A stretch of 64,000 nt of DNA from Amaurobius ferox (Eukaryota; Arthropoda; Arachnida; Araneae; Amaurobiidae). The DNA is taken from the NCBI GenBank assembly GCA_951213105.1, contig OX578153.1, forward strand, positions 53,102,520 through 53,166,519, written 5' to 3'. Shown here in pieces: positions 11,986-23,344 of the stretch. How positions within the stretch are numbered: position 1 is the stretch's first letter; each line of letters opens with the position of its first letter. A program made the position numbers and the translations under genes. Under the pieces are notes generated by a model, which was not told where the DNA came from, made no database searches, and was given only the letters and a program-made list of their open reading frames with translations.

Positions 11986-13449
11986 AAATTGGAAGGTTAA
12001 ATAAACTTGTGGATTCTAAAGATGTTTAATAATTGGTGAGGTTTGAACATAATACATGGAAATATACATAATCAAATACGTAATTATGTGCTGCCAGACA
12101 AGTTTATAAATTAACTTGAATGTAAAATCTCGTTAAACATATTGTTAAGTTTAATAAATATACCGCAAAGCAAGTTAAAAAAATTTCATATTTTGAGAAA
12201 ATTGCATATCTAGAGTCATAGTATCCAGATGAAATCGGGACGAAAACTTAAAGTGCTAGCTAGCTATAAACAGTTAGCAAGTAATTTGTAGCACTTTGAA
12301 AGCTTGTAAGCGAAACAAATGAGTGTGAAAAAAATCGAACAAATTGAATCTTACTTTCTTTATTAATTAGCTTTCTTTATGCATATATTTTTTATTATAT
12401 TTATATGATTTGTGAGGATTCTAAATATAATATCTAATAATTTATTTTTAAATTAAAAGCAGTTTTAAATTATTTCTTATAATATTATATTTTAAAACCT
12501 ATAATAAACAGTAAATCATTTATGATTCTGAATAGGTGAAGGAATTTTAAAATATTTTCCATTTAATTTCTATTCCTTTAGTGCAGTGTTTTAAATTTGT
12601 GATTTATATTTTTAGATAAAATCTCTTTTATAACTTTACAAAAGCACACGTACTTAATGAAAATACTAAATTGGAACTGCTCACTGCAGTATATACAGAT
12701 ATAAAAAATTTTATGCACGGAATTTTTTATATTCACTAAACTAACTGCGAACATCATACACTAAACCGGGTACAAAGTCAATAATCCACTTTGAATCTGG
12801 CTTTAAATCCATTCTTAATAGCAAAACTAAAAATAGAGTGCCGAAACAGTAGTGGACACCAGTAGTGGATTTTCAAAGTTTATTAAATCATAAATAACTT
12901 CTCATAAAATGGCTTTGAAAATTGGATTATACAGTCACTGATTTATTAACATAACATACGTAACGAACACTCTTTAATGACAGTGGTGAATTTTGTTTAC
13001 AATCTGGCTTCCTGCGCTTCACCTAATTTTTCACGAAAAACATTTTTTGGCACAGATATAAATATTTTATCTGACGATGTAAAACTAGTAGTCGGGCACA
13101 TTGGAGCGATATAATACTTATAACTATTCGGAAGTTTGGGACGGAAAAAACAATTATAATTATCGGAACTTTCCGAATGTGACCAAACTTATGCACCAAT
13201 TCTCAAAGATTGGAACCGCGAACGAACATTGTGACGTTGCATTCCATGCGCGCCAAAATTGACCGTTTTCCCGCCACAGTCAGAAACGCGAACTTTGACT
13301 GCTAATAAAACATGAAATACAGCTATGAGAATAAAAATGTTTTATACTTTTGTCAGTTTTGAAACATTTCGAATCGAATAAAAAAATAAAAAAGAGGCCG
13401 GAATTGTGCATTATATGAAAAGGTTGCTTTTACGCATTTCTGTTAACAC
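10291..13449. other. AT-rich intronic DNA with two long TA microsatellites
   Basis: Part of intron 2 of the channel gene. (TA)n tracts lie at about 10860-10911 and 11909-11982. The block at 11330-11640 is less AT-rich and may be an old retroelement piece, but I cannot name it. The ORF at 10707-11132 only reads through the TA repeat. Confidence 0.5.
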
Positions 13450-15080
13450 TAGCCAAATACCAGTTGAAAATCAACGGCCTTGCAATAAGCAAGCCCTTAA
13501 TAATGTAAATTTTTGAATAATTCGCGTTTCATATTTATTCGGCAAATCGCATATTTTGGTGTGCAAAACCCCCTAAAAAGAAAAATATTGGAAAACTTAA
13601 ATTGCGCACTTCTTCCTTTCGAAATATCTACCCGTACACCAAATTAAAGTCTCTATCTCATCCCAATACATAATATTATATCATTTCCCCTTTCGAATGC
13701 ATTTCTGTGGGGCACAGCCGTAAATTAACATTTGTGGAACATTATGTTCGTCTTGGATTTTTTATAAGATGATTAACCAATATACCACATATCAAGCCTC
13801 TATCATATTTGAAAGGAAGCGTGTCTCCTTTATCCAGAAAATCGAATATATTGGTGTGCGGCACCCCCTAAAGTAGCAAATATTGAAAATCTGAAATTGC
13901 ACACTTTCTTCCTTTCAAACTATCTACTCGTACACCAAATTTGTAGTTTTTATCCTATCGCAAAGCGTGTTTTTTATCACTTCATCTTTCGAACGGTTTT
14001 CTGTGTAGCACACCCTTAAATGAACATTTTTAAAATATCATATTCATCTTGGGATTTTTTATCAAATGATTAGCCCATATACTAAATTTAAAGCCTCTAT
14101 CACATTGTAAAGGAGACGTTTTTCATTTGTTCGTCAAATCGAATATTGTAGTGAGGGGCAGGCACCCCCTACAATAGCAAATGTTGGAAAACTGAAATTG
14201 CACACTTTCTTTCTTTCCAACTATTTACCCGTACACCAAATTTGAAGTCTCTAACTCATCGCGAAGCATGCTTTTTCTACCATTTCACCTTTCGAATGTT
14301 TTTGTGTGGAGTCCTCCCCCCCCAACTCCCACCCGTAATAGTGCATTTTTGGAAAACTCCATTTTTCTTCTGTTTTCTATCAAATGATACGTCCATATAC
14401 CAAATATCAAGTCTATTACGTTTTAAAAGGGGCGTTTCTCCTTTATTCTGAAAATCGAACATTTTGACGTGAGGCACCCCCTGAAGTAGATAATGTTGGA
14501 AAACTGAAATTGTACACTTTCTTCCTTCCAAACTATCTTCCCGCACACCAAATTTAAAATATCTATCTCATTCATAAGCATGTTTTTTATCAATTCACCT
14601 TTCAAACGTTTTTTTCTGGAGCACCCCTTTAAGCAAACATTTTTCAAAAACTATATTTGTCGTGGGTGTTTTCATCAAATGATTAGTCCATATACCAAAT
14701 TTAAAGCCTCTATCAAATTTTAAAGGAGCCGTTTCTCATTTATTCGGCAAATCGAACATTTTGGTGTGTGGCACCCCTTAGGTAGAAAATATTGGAAATC
14801 TGAAATTGCGCACTTTCTTCTTTTTGAACGATTTATCCATACACCAAATTTGAAGTCTCTATCTTATCGCAAAGCATGCTTTTCTACCATTTCACTTTTC
14901 GAACGTTTTGGTGTGCAACACCCTCTCTTCGGAACATTTTCGGAATATACGATTTTTCCAGGGGATTTTACCGAACGATCGACCCATGTACCAGACTGCA
15001 ATTCCCTATCTATTCTGGAAGTGCCTAAAAAAAGCGTGACAGACGGACACTTGACAATTAGTATATATAAATAGAATATT
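13450..15080. repeat. Tandem satellite-like array, about 300-bp unit, about five units
   Basis: The landmark AAATTGCRCACTTTCTTCC recurs at about 13599, 13894, 14195, 14507 and 14803, giving spacings of 295, 301, 312 and 296 bp. Each unit also carries GTACACCAAATTTGAAGTCT, a GGTGTGxGGCACCCC block and CATATACCAAATTTAAAGCC. Units are diverged, so the array is old. ORFs in it (14242-14647, 14766-15074) are not consistent between units. Confidence 0.8.
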
Positions 15081-15109
15081 TGATGGATTTTCTTTGGTTG
15101 AAAGTTTGT

Positions 15110-15300
15110 TTAAATTTGCATCTCAAACATTTGGCAAACATTTGGCGACCTTGGCAATAAATTTGATGAAATGTTGTCAAAATTGGTGACTTTTTGAAAA
15201 CGTCGCAAAATTCACAAAAATGACACTAACTAAATCAACGAAAATGACACCCAAAGTAATAAAAATTCAATATTTATAAAAAATAAATAACTTTTTTATA
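15110..15300 (-). mobile_element. Degraded family A/B core fragment
   Basis: Carries diverged TTGGCGA/TGGTGAC motifs followed by AATGACACTAA and AAAATTCAATAT, the same order as in the core of reverse-oriented family A. The termini are missing. Confidence 0.55.
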
Positions 15301-15612
15301 TAAACAGCAATGTTGCTAAAAATTAAATAGAAAATTGAAAGATTTAAATAAAAGTTTTTAGGCTAAAAGATTCAAAATTAATCAATCTCTGGTATTTATA
15401 ATACAAGTAAATTAAAATTCTTTATATATATATATATTTAAGCAGATAGTTAGTAAATGTGGTTACAAAATTTCAACAGCTAATATATTCCAAATTATTC
15501 TCAAACGCTCATTTTTAATTCGTATTCCAAATTGTTAAAATTTTAAAGTTGAAATATTTATTTTTTACTTTTTAGGGCGTTATAAAAGGCGGATATATAG
15601 TTTTCTCATTTT

Positions 15613-16112
15613 TTAACACTTTACAACTAAGTTGAAAAGTGTTTATGACTTTGTTCATTCTGTCTGTCTGTCTGTCTGTCTGTCTGATAACTGCCGTAAA
15701 AATGACTTAATCAAAATGAAATTTTAGTATGTTGCTCAGACAGTCTGTGGGACCTATGGGAATATAAATGAATAATATCACCCAATTAGTCTTGGATTGA
15801 ACCCGGGTTCAAGAAATGAAATACATTGAACCCTATAGGACCTAATTTTTCAAACATTTTTTAAGCGGATTTAAAATTCACAAATTGCTTCGAAAATTTT
15901 GGGTAATATTTAAATTGTTCCATAAAATAAATAAAAAAAATTCAGCAATATATATTCAGTAGTTTTTTAAATAAAAATTAAAATAATAATTATACCTCTT
16001 ATATGAAGCGATCACGTGACCATTATATGAAGATATCACGTGATCCACTTCAAAATGAAATATGGCATTCATCTTGTTTCAAAATCGTGATTTGAATCGT
16101 GAAAAGAATATT
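15613..16112 (-). mobile_element. Family D repeat, copy D1a, 5' part
   Basis: Starts with the hairpin AACACTTTACAAC .. GTTGAAAAGTGTT, then ATGACTTTGTTCATT and a CTGT tetranucleotide tract (15659-15684). It ends at about AAAATCGTGATTT, where D1b begins in the same orientation. It holds two TCACGTGA sites (16012-16019 and 16036-16043). Confidence 0.8.
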
Positions 16113-17388
16113 TTTTAACACTTTACAACAAAGTTGAAAAGTGTTTATGACTTTGTTCATTCTGTCTATCTGTCTGTCTGTCCGTTAGCACGATAACTGC
16201 CGTAAAAATGACTTAATCAAAATGAAATTTTAGTATGTTGTTCAGATGGTCTGTAGGACCTATGGGAATATAAATGAATAATATCACCCAATTTGTTTTG
16301 GTTTGAACCCGTGTTGAAAAAATGAAATACATTGAGCCCTATGAGACCTAATTTTTCAAACATTTTTTAAGCGGATTTAAAATCCACAAATTGCTTCGAA
16401 AATTTTAGGTAATATTCAAATTGTTCCATAAAATATATAAAAATTTTTTTTAGCGAAATATATTCAGTAGTTTTTTAAATAAAAATAAAAATAATAATAA
16501 CATCACTTATATGAAGCGATCACGTGACCATGACATGAAAAGATCACGTGACCCACTTCAAAATGATATATGGCATCCGTCTTGTGTCAAAATCGTGATT
16601 TTTAAAGTTCTTTTTAAGTCATATTGAGTGTTGTATCCGTCCTAAAACCGCTTTATTTTTGCTTAAATTCTGTGCATGTACATACTGAAACAACGCAATT
16701 ACAATATATTTGAGTTTAAATGCTCAACCAAATTTGATTATTTCTACAACGAAGCCTATTTTTCACCTATGTAAAATGTAAACAGCAAAATATGTAGAAT
16801 TAGTTGTATTAGAATTGCTGTATTTCTTTAACACAAAATCATTTAGTTCATGGAGTCTGCATAGCTGATATGAATGAAATATTCATTGATTTTACAAAGA
16901 GCAGGACGATTTTTTTCGATGAAGTTCTACGCATAGAGTTTAATTACTTGTAGCTCCATGGTCTTAATTTTTAAATTATTATAGTATTGTGATGAAAATG
17001 AAATGAATGGGAAAATGTTATGAATGAAATGCTGCTTTAATAGCGAGAGCCAGGCGTGTTATATTTCGATGACGTCATTTGAATAAATTTCAGTTGTTTT
17101 CGATGAAGTTTTCAAATGTAATAAATTATTGTAGTGTTATGATAATGTTAAAAACATTACCGAGGAGCCAGGCGATTTATATTTAATTGACATCATTTGA
17201 ATGATGTTAATTTTTCTCGATGAACTTTTAAGTTTTCAAGTACAATAAATTAATGTAGTATTGTGATAATTTTTTAAATATTACCGAGGAATGCATCGCA
17301 TTTTAGAGATGTTTAAATGAAATTGCATTAAAGTTGGAAAGTGTTTCATAATCAATGCTTTATGCATGATTGATCTTTTTTTTTTTTC
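16113..17388 (-). mobile_element. Family D repeat, copy D1b, full length
   Basis: About 1.28 kb from the AACACTTTACAAC hairpin to AATCAATGCTTTATGCATGATTGATC followed by a T-run. The same length and both ends recur at 45406-46705, which defines the element. TCACGTGA sites lie at 16520-16527 and 16544-16551. The interior has three related CGATGAAGTTTT..AATAAATTA blocks. No ORF of note. Confidence 0.85.
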
Positions 17389-17653
17389 TAAATTTTCACT
17401 TAAGCTTTCGCCTCTGTATTTGCAGATATTAACAATAATTTTTCATGCATTTTGTGCATATTTATTTGCATATTTATTTAAAACTTTTTAAAATACAGAT
17501 CTTGTCCTATGCAAAAATTTTCAAACTCGTTCCTACCCCCCGACTAAGTCCGAAGCACTGCAATAGGAATACGGTCCGATCTGAACAATGGGGCCGGCCG
17601 GACTTCGGCCCAACGTCCAGAATCGAGCCGATGTTAATTGCTGCATCACGTAC

Positions 17654-17783
17654 CTTTACTCCATCTGGTGGCTCATCGATGTTTTCGGTACAAAACTGAA
17701 AGTTATTCTTGCAGAACTCGGTATAGGATTTTTTTGGACTGCACCCATCTGGAACTTTATCGCAGAATATTTCAGCTTTTAAT
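17654..17783 (-). CDS. DEG/ENaC channel gene, exon 2
   Basis: The acceptor is TTCCATTTCAG and the donor is AAG|GTACGT. The 130-bp exon starts with one base that completes Gly85 (GG+A from exon 1) and ends in phase 0, matching exon 3. It encodes residues 86-128: LKAEIFCDKVPDGC, then a Cys-spaced stretch with EFCKNNFQFC, ending DGVK. In DEG/ENaC proteins the segment after the post-TM1 VTIC motif carries the first extracellular cysteines (here 92, 99, 109 and 116). The ORF runs on past the donor as readthrough and is not coding there. The surrounding sequence is clearly less AT-rich than the introns. Confidence 0.85.
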
Positions 17784-17807
17784 CTGAAATGGAAGGAAAA
17801 GAAAAGA

Positions 17808-18478
17808 TTTGATGATGGCAGCACATGACTTTCCTCACAGACTCAAATTAATTTTCTCTTTCTTTCTCTCATAATTCATTAAATGACGTTTTGGAACCTC
17901 TAGAATACGGAAAACCATTTTTAGCTTGACGTCTGTATGTGTGTGCGTGTCTTCCTGCGTGACTGTCTGTCTGTGGAATGTATGCAACCACTTTAACTCA
18001 AAAACTAATGGGCCGAATTTCATAAAATTTGGTAGGTAAGCCACTTGTGCGTGACCCTGGTGCTGCTTAATTTTAGCACCATTCGGGGTAAAAGAACCCG
18101 CATTTTTTTGCGAAATGTTCCGCAAAAGTCGTCAAAATCTTTTATTAAAAACTACGTATGCTCAAATATATCCATTAAATGCTTGTTTTATACGTAATTT
18201 TTTAACAATGAAAAGAATAAGACCAACCCCATTACACTAGGACGAGCAGTTAAGAAGATATTTTAATTTCTTTGCATGTTCACTACTCCACCTTTGAAAA
18301 TAAGTCCAGTTATTAAATGAGAACGAAAATTGAAATAAAAGTGCCAATTCAATGTCATTTTAAATAATTTGTGGGTGTTAGTTTGTGCAATTAAACTCAA
18401 TATAATGAATTAATAATGAAATAAAGGGAGAAAATGAATTTGAGTCTGCAGGGAAAGTCATGTGCTGCTCACATCAGA
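17808..18478 (-). mobile_element. Family B repeat, copy B1, with a short inverted terminal piece
   Basis: The piece at 17808-17870 is the terminal GATGATGGCAGCACATGACTTTC end in plus orientation. It abuts a reverse-oriented B copy (about 17880-18478) that lacks its hairpin start. That copy shows AACCTCTAGAATACGGAAAA, the TAATGGGCCGAATTTCATAA block, AAGAATAAGACCAACCCCAT and the terminal AAAGTCATGTGCTGCTCACA. The inverted end lies 24 bp upstream of exon 2's acceptor. Confidence 0.75.
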
Positions 18479-18566
18479 TATTTTTTCTGCTTTGCGGAGA
18501 TGGGAAATGTCCTGTTGCATGATCATAGATCGCGAGAGGATGGGAGCTATTTATGGAAGTTATTTT
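18479..18566. repeat. Flank segment duplicated at 20748-20815
   Basis: The stretch TTTCTGCTTTGCGGAGAT .. ATCATAGATCGCGAGAGG follows copy B1 here and copy B3 at 20748-20815. Either it belongs to a longer B variant or a larger segment was duplicated. Confidence 0.6.
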
Positions 18567-18567
18567 C

Positions 18568-19550
18568 ACTTTCCTTATATACATAATGTATAAGGAAACT
18601 ATTGTGACGGGGTCGAAAATTCGAATCCGAGTTTTCGACGGGAGAGCACGTTTCAAGCATCCTTGATCACGAATCGAACATTTTTGTCTGTGTGTGTGTG
18701 TGTGAAAGTGTGTGTGTGTGTGTGTGAAAGTATGTGTGTGTGTGTCGGTGAGTCTGTGGAGACTATAACTGAGGAAAGAATGGACCGATTCGAACAAAAT
18801 TTGGTACAAAAACCACAATCCATAAACACTGGATGCCTATTGTTTTTATACGCAATCGAATGTTCAGAACCCCCCTAAATTTTCGAGTGAAATTTTGAAA
18901 AAATCGTCAAAAAATCAAAACCGATAAAAAAAGTTACGCAAATAGACATTTCTTATGTAATTTTTCATTATAAAACCATTAACATAAATTTTAGAACGCT
19001 AACGTGAACTGTTCTCGAGATGTTGCACATTTTTCAAAACTATTATCCAAAAGTCATATAAAATAAAAAAAAATATTTCCTATTGAGAAACATGTTCACT
19101 TCTCATATGTAATACCATGCGATAAATTGGGTGACATCATTCTCGTGGATCTAGCTCGTTCCATTCATGAAAAAAGATACTTTGAGTAATACTTTTGCAT
19201 TTGAACGCCAATAGTCATTTATCTGCTGTAAGAATAACTTATTTCTTCGCCCATAACGCTTGGCCAGATTTTGGCGACGAATTTGGTGAAATGTCGCTAA
19301 CTTGGCGACTTTTTTAAATGTTGCTAAATTAACGAAAAACTCACCAAATGGATAAAAATGACGCTAAATCAATGACTACTCATTGATGATGACGACATGG
19401 AAAATGACGACTCATTAACGAAAATTCAATATCTTCGAAAGAATATAAATAACTACTATAAAAATAATCTATTTTTTTTTTACTGTAAAAGTAGTAAGTT
19501 CATTGCATTATATAAGTTATATAAGGAAAGTCATGTGCTGCCCACATCAA
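18568..19550 (-). mobile_element. Family A repeat, copy A8
   Basis: Full copy from the hairpin ACTTTCCTTATATACAT .. ATGTATAAGGAAACT through TG tracts (18688-18745) and the GGCGA cluster (19257-19340) to GCTGCCCACATCA. It carries the extra GATGACGACATGGAAAATGACG segment also seen in A2 and A10, which defines a subfamily. There is a TATAAGTTATATAAGG duplication near the end. Confidence 0.85.
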
Positions 19551-19729
19551 TTATTTTTAGTGTATACGTAATACGCAAGTGAATGTTCAAAATACGCTTT
19601 ATAGTGCATATCTCTCCTTATCGGTTTCTATGGCAATATCTGGTATCACGAATGAAGCAAGAAAATATGACTGCTATTTTATGTGAGTTGTGATAAAGAC
19701 GGTAAAAAGAAAACGTCTTTTACTCCTTA

Positions 19730-20559
19730 TTACTTTCCCTGCAATACATGGTAATGTATAGGGAATGTATGGAATCATGTCGAAAATTGCAACTCGTGTT
19801 TTCGACGGATCTACACGTTTTGGGACCTTCAAAACACACACACACACAAAAAAAAGCCATTTTTAGCGTGACGACTGTGTGTGCGCGTCTTCATATCTGT
19901 CTGTCTGTATCTTTGTGCAATGTATGAATCCACTTTAACTCGAAAACTAATCGATCGAATTTCATAACATTTTATAGGTAAGAGACTTGTGGGTTAACCT
20001 CGTGGATATTGGTACGATTCGGGATAAAAGAACCAGCATTTTTTTTCCCCTCCAAAATGGCCCACAAAATACGTTTGTATCCACTCCAGCTAAGAATCTA
20101 ATGCAACAAATTTCACAAAATGTGGTAGATAAGTCACTTGTGGGATACCCTACTGCTGATTGGATTTTGGCACGATACGGAAAAAAGAACCTGCCCTTTT
20201 TTGGAAAACCGTCAAAATTTAAATAAAAGATTACACATGTTCAAATATATCAGTTAAATTTTCTTTATACATAATTTTTGACGATAGAAAGAATAAGACC
20301 AACCCCATTACTCTTGAACAAGCCGTTCGATATTCTTTTTTTTTTTTTTTTTTTTTTTTTATGCAACGCCACCTTTGAAAATAAGTCCAGCTGCCAAATG
20401 AAAACGAAAATTGAATTAAAAGTGCAAATTCAGTGTTATTTTAAGTAATTATGGGTGTTATTTTGTGCAATTAAACTCAATATAACGATTTATTGAAGAA
20501 ATAAAGAGAACATGAATATAAGTCCGCAGCGAAAGTCATGTGCTGCTCACATCAGATTC
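19730..20559 (-). mobile_element. Family B repeat, copy B2, full length
   Basis: Hairpin start ACTTTCCCTGCAATACAT .. ATGTATAGGGAA, then AAATTGCAACTCGTGTTTTCGACGG, the CTGTCTGTCTGT tract and the B core. A pure T-run lies at about 20335-20360. The copy ends TCATGTGCTGCTCACATCAGA. B3 follows directly in the same orientation. Confidence 0.85.
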
Positions 20560-20747
20560 TTACTTTCCCTGCAATACCTGGTAATGTATAGGGAAAGTAT
20601 TGGAATCATATCAAAAATTTCAACTTGAGTTTTCGACGGATCTACAGGACGGATCTATACGTGTACTTTCAAATAATTATAGCCGTTGTTATGAAGAAAA
20701 GATGCATTTAAGTCTCCAGGGAAAGTCATGAGCTGCTCACATCAGAT
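20560..20747 (-). mobile_element. Family B miniature derivative, copy B3
   Basis: Has the complete hairpin end (ACTTTCCCTGCAATACCT .. ATGTATAGGGAAAGT) and the complete far end (AGTCTCCAGGGAAAGTCATG .. CTCACATCAGA). Only about 190 bp lie in all, because nearly the whole B core is deleted. A GACGGATCTA duplication sits at the junction (20636-20660). Confidence 0.8.
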
Positions 20748-20998
20748 ATTTTTCTGCTTTGCGGAGATAGGAAACGTGTGATCATAGATCGCGAGAGGGT
20801 GGAAACTACTTAGTAACTTTCGCGTTTATATATGCATTCAAAATGGTGTATTCAAAATATAAAAATAACGTTGTTTGCGGAAGATATGGGCAATTGTGAT
20901 TCTTATTTTGCGATTTGGAGATTTCATTTGTATCGTGAGAATGATTTTAGTCTAAAACAGCCGATTTGGAAATTGAGTGTAGTGTTATCTGTGTTTGT
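20748..20998. repeat. Duplicated flank and unassigned intronic DNA
   Basis: 20748-20815 repeats the flank found at 18479-18566. The rest (20816-20998) shows no feature I can support. Confidence 0.5.
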
Positions 20999-20999
20999 A

Positions 21000-22268
21000 T
21001 TACTTAATTATTTAATTATTCGTTCCATTCACGAGAGAAGACACTTTGGGTAATAGCATTTTAATTTGACGCCATTAGTCGTTTTCTACTTTTAGAATAA
21101 TCTATTTCTGCATCCACAGTGCTTGGCGAAACTTGGCGACGAATTTGGCGGAATATCGTCAACTTGACGAGTTTTTAAATGTTGCCAAATTGACGAAAAT
21201 ATCACAAATTGAAAAAAATGTTACCAAATTGATAAAAATGATGCTAAATCAATGAAAATGAAGACTGATAAAAATTCAATATCTTGGATAGAATATAAGA
21301 ATCTACTATAAGAGAAGATACTTTGGGTAACAGTTTTGTATTTGGACGCCATTAGTCGTTTATCTACTATAAGGATAACCTATTTCTCCGACCGTAATGC
21401 TTGACGAAATTTTAGTGACGAATTTGGCGGAATGTCGCCAACTTGGCGAGTTTTTAACTCTCACCAAATGGATCAAAATGCCGAAAATTGATAAAAATGT
21501 CGCCAAATTGATAAGAATGACCCTAAATCAATAAAATGACAACTAATTGATGAAAATTCAATATTTTGGAAAGAACATAAGAATAACCTATTTCTCCGTC
21601 TGTAACGCTTGGCGGAATTCTGACGACAAATTTTGGTGGCATATTGCAAACTTGGCGACTTTTTTAAATGTTGTTAAGTTGGCAAAACTGCTGAAAAATT
21701 AAGAAAAATGTTATCAAATTGATAAAAATGTCGTCAAATTGGTGAAACTGTTGCCAAATTGACAAAAATGTTATTAAATTGATAAAAATGTAGCAAAATT
21801 GATATAAATGAAGCTAAATGAGATGCAATGTTTTGCAAATTTTTAATTCCGTCATAATATAATAGGTATACATTTTATTATATAAGAAATGCTCGTTTAA
21901 ATATCACCAACTTAGCAATATTTAACCCCACATTGACGAAAATATCGTCAAAATTGCAAAAATGACGCTAAGTTAATGAAAATGACGCCTAATTTATGAA
22001 TTTATTATTACAATATTTAAATATAGGGACTATATTCTGTATTGAGGATGATATCAATATTGATAATTGTTAATTTAGAGTTACGTAAAAAATAAGTTAA
22101 TTAGTTATAAAATAGTTTTACATGTTGTCATCCTGAAAAGCACCAAATGCACAATTTAACGTTACACACACTGTGACGTGGATTTTTTCATCACTTTTTC
22201 ACCGTTAAAGAAGTAAATTCATTGTATTATACGTATAAGGAAAATCATCTGCTGCCTATATCAGATTT
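21000..22268 (-). mobile_element. Family A-related element with an expanded core
   Basis: Family A core blocks (AGATACTTTGGGTAA, GGACGCCATTAGTCG, ATTTCTCCG..GTAA..GCTTG, then the GGCGA/CCAAATTG cluster) occur twice at about 282-bp spacing (21033, 21315), with a third partial unit from 21590. After that comes a run of short CCAAATTGAxxAAAATG units to about 21830. The element ends at 22242-22268 with AAATCATCTGCTGCCTATATCAGA. The hairpin end is absent. Confidence 0.7.
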
Positions 22269-23022
22269 TTACTTTCCCTGCAATACATGGTAATGTATAG
22301 GAAAAGTATTGGAATCATGCCGAAAATCACAACTCGAGTTTTCGACGGATCTACACGTTTCGAGACCTCTAGAATACGAAAAAACCATTTTTAGCGGGAC
22401 GTCTGTGTGTGTGTCTGTCTGTCTGTGCAGATTTTATATCCACTCTAAGTAAAAAACTAATGGACCAAATTTCACAAAATTTGGTAGGTAAGTCACTTGT
22501 GGGCGAGTCTGGTGCTGATTAGTTTTGGGTACGATTTAGAATTAAAGAACCCGTCCTTTTTTGCGAAATGGCCTGCAAAAGCTTGTATCCATTCTAACTT
22601 AAAAACTACTGGACCGAATTTCACAAAATTTGGTTGATAAGTCACTTGTGGGTTACCCTGGTACTGATTAGATTTTGGTATGATTCGGAAAAAAATAACC
22701 TGCCTTTTTTTGCAAAATGGCCCGCAAAAATCGTCAAAATCTAAACTAAAGAACAAGGTATACACAAATATATCCATTAAATGCCCGTTTAATACGTAAT
22801 TTTTAACGACGAAAAGAATAAGACCAACCCGATTACACTAGGACTAGCCGTTCTCGAGATATTTTAGTTTTTCGTACTTTCTCTACGCCACCTTTGAAAA
22901 TAAGCCCGGTTACCGAATGAGAACGAAAATTGAATTAAAAGTGAAATAAAATTAATTAAAATAAAGAGAACGTGGATATAAGTCTGCAGGGAAAGTCATG
23001 TGCTGCCCACATCAGATTTTTT
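22269..23022 (-). mobile_element. Family B repeat, copy B4, full length
   Basis: About 0.75 kb from ACTTTCCCTGCAATACAT to GTGCTGCCCACATCAGA. The TAATGGACCAAATTTCACA block is duplicated inside (22461 and 22611), giving two readings of the AAxxTGGTxxxTAAGTCACTTGTGGG segment. It is inserted in the T-run directly after the preceding element's CAGATTTTT end. Confidence 0.85.
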
Positions 23023-23240
23023 ATATTTGTCAATGTGCTATACCGTATACATAAATGTACTTATACTCTTCTGATTATACCATGATTAATTATTAATACT
23101 TATAGTTAGTTTTATTCATGAACTTAAAAAATTTAAAAGGTATTACGAGTAAATTTGTTGGAACCGGGCCCTCGTCTTATATAAAAATTCTTTACCGGGC
23201 AGCGGTCTCACAAAGGTTGAGAAACACAGGTTTAGACGAA

Positions 23241-23306
23241 AACCATCTTTATCAATTAATTAATTTATGAAGTATTTCATAAACTAATTAATTGATAAAG
23301 ATGGTT
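23241..23306. repeat. Long palindrome, 31-bp arms with a 4-bp spacer
   Basis: The arm AACCATCTTTATCAATTAAT.. (23241-23271) is repeated inverted at 23276-23306 with one mismatch and the spacer GTAT. It sits 38 bp beyond the exon 1 donor, inside intron 1, and could form a hairpin in the pre-mRNA. Confidence 0.9.
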
Positions 23307-23344
23307 TAATATTATTAATGTCATTATTAATTTCATATACTCAC

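Noticed and set aside
15800..15812. GAACCCGGGTTC as a tRNA B box in family D
   Set aside because: Not kept in D1b or D2 and no A box upstream, so family D is not tRNA-derived.
17507..17653. Extension of channel exon 2 past 17654 (ORF continues to 17507)
   Set aside because: A strong AAG|GTACGT donor in phase 0 fits exon 3 exactly. The readthrough residues show no family pattern.
23190..23240. hAT-like end word AAGGTTGAGAAACACAGG
   Set aside because: Only one end is seen, with no matching inverted end or 8-bp duplication found.
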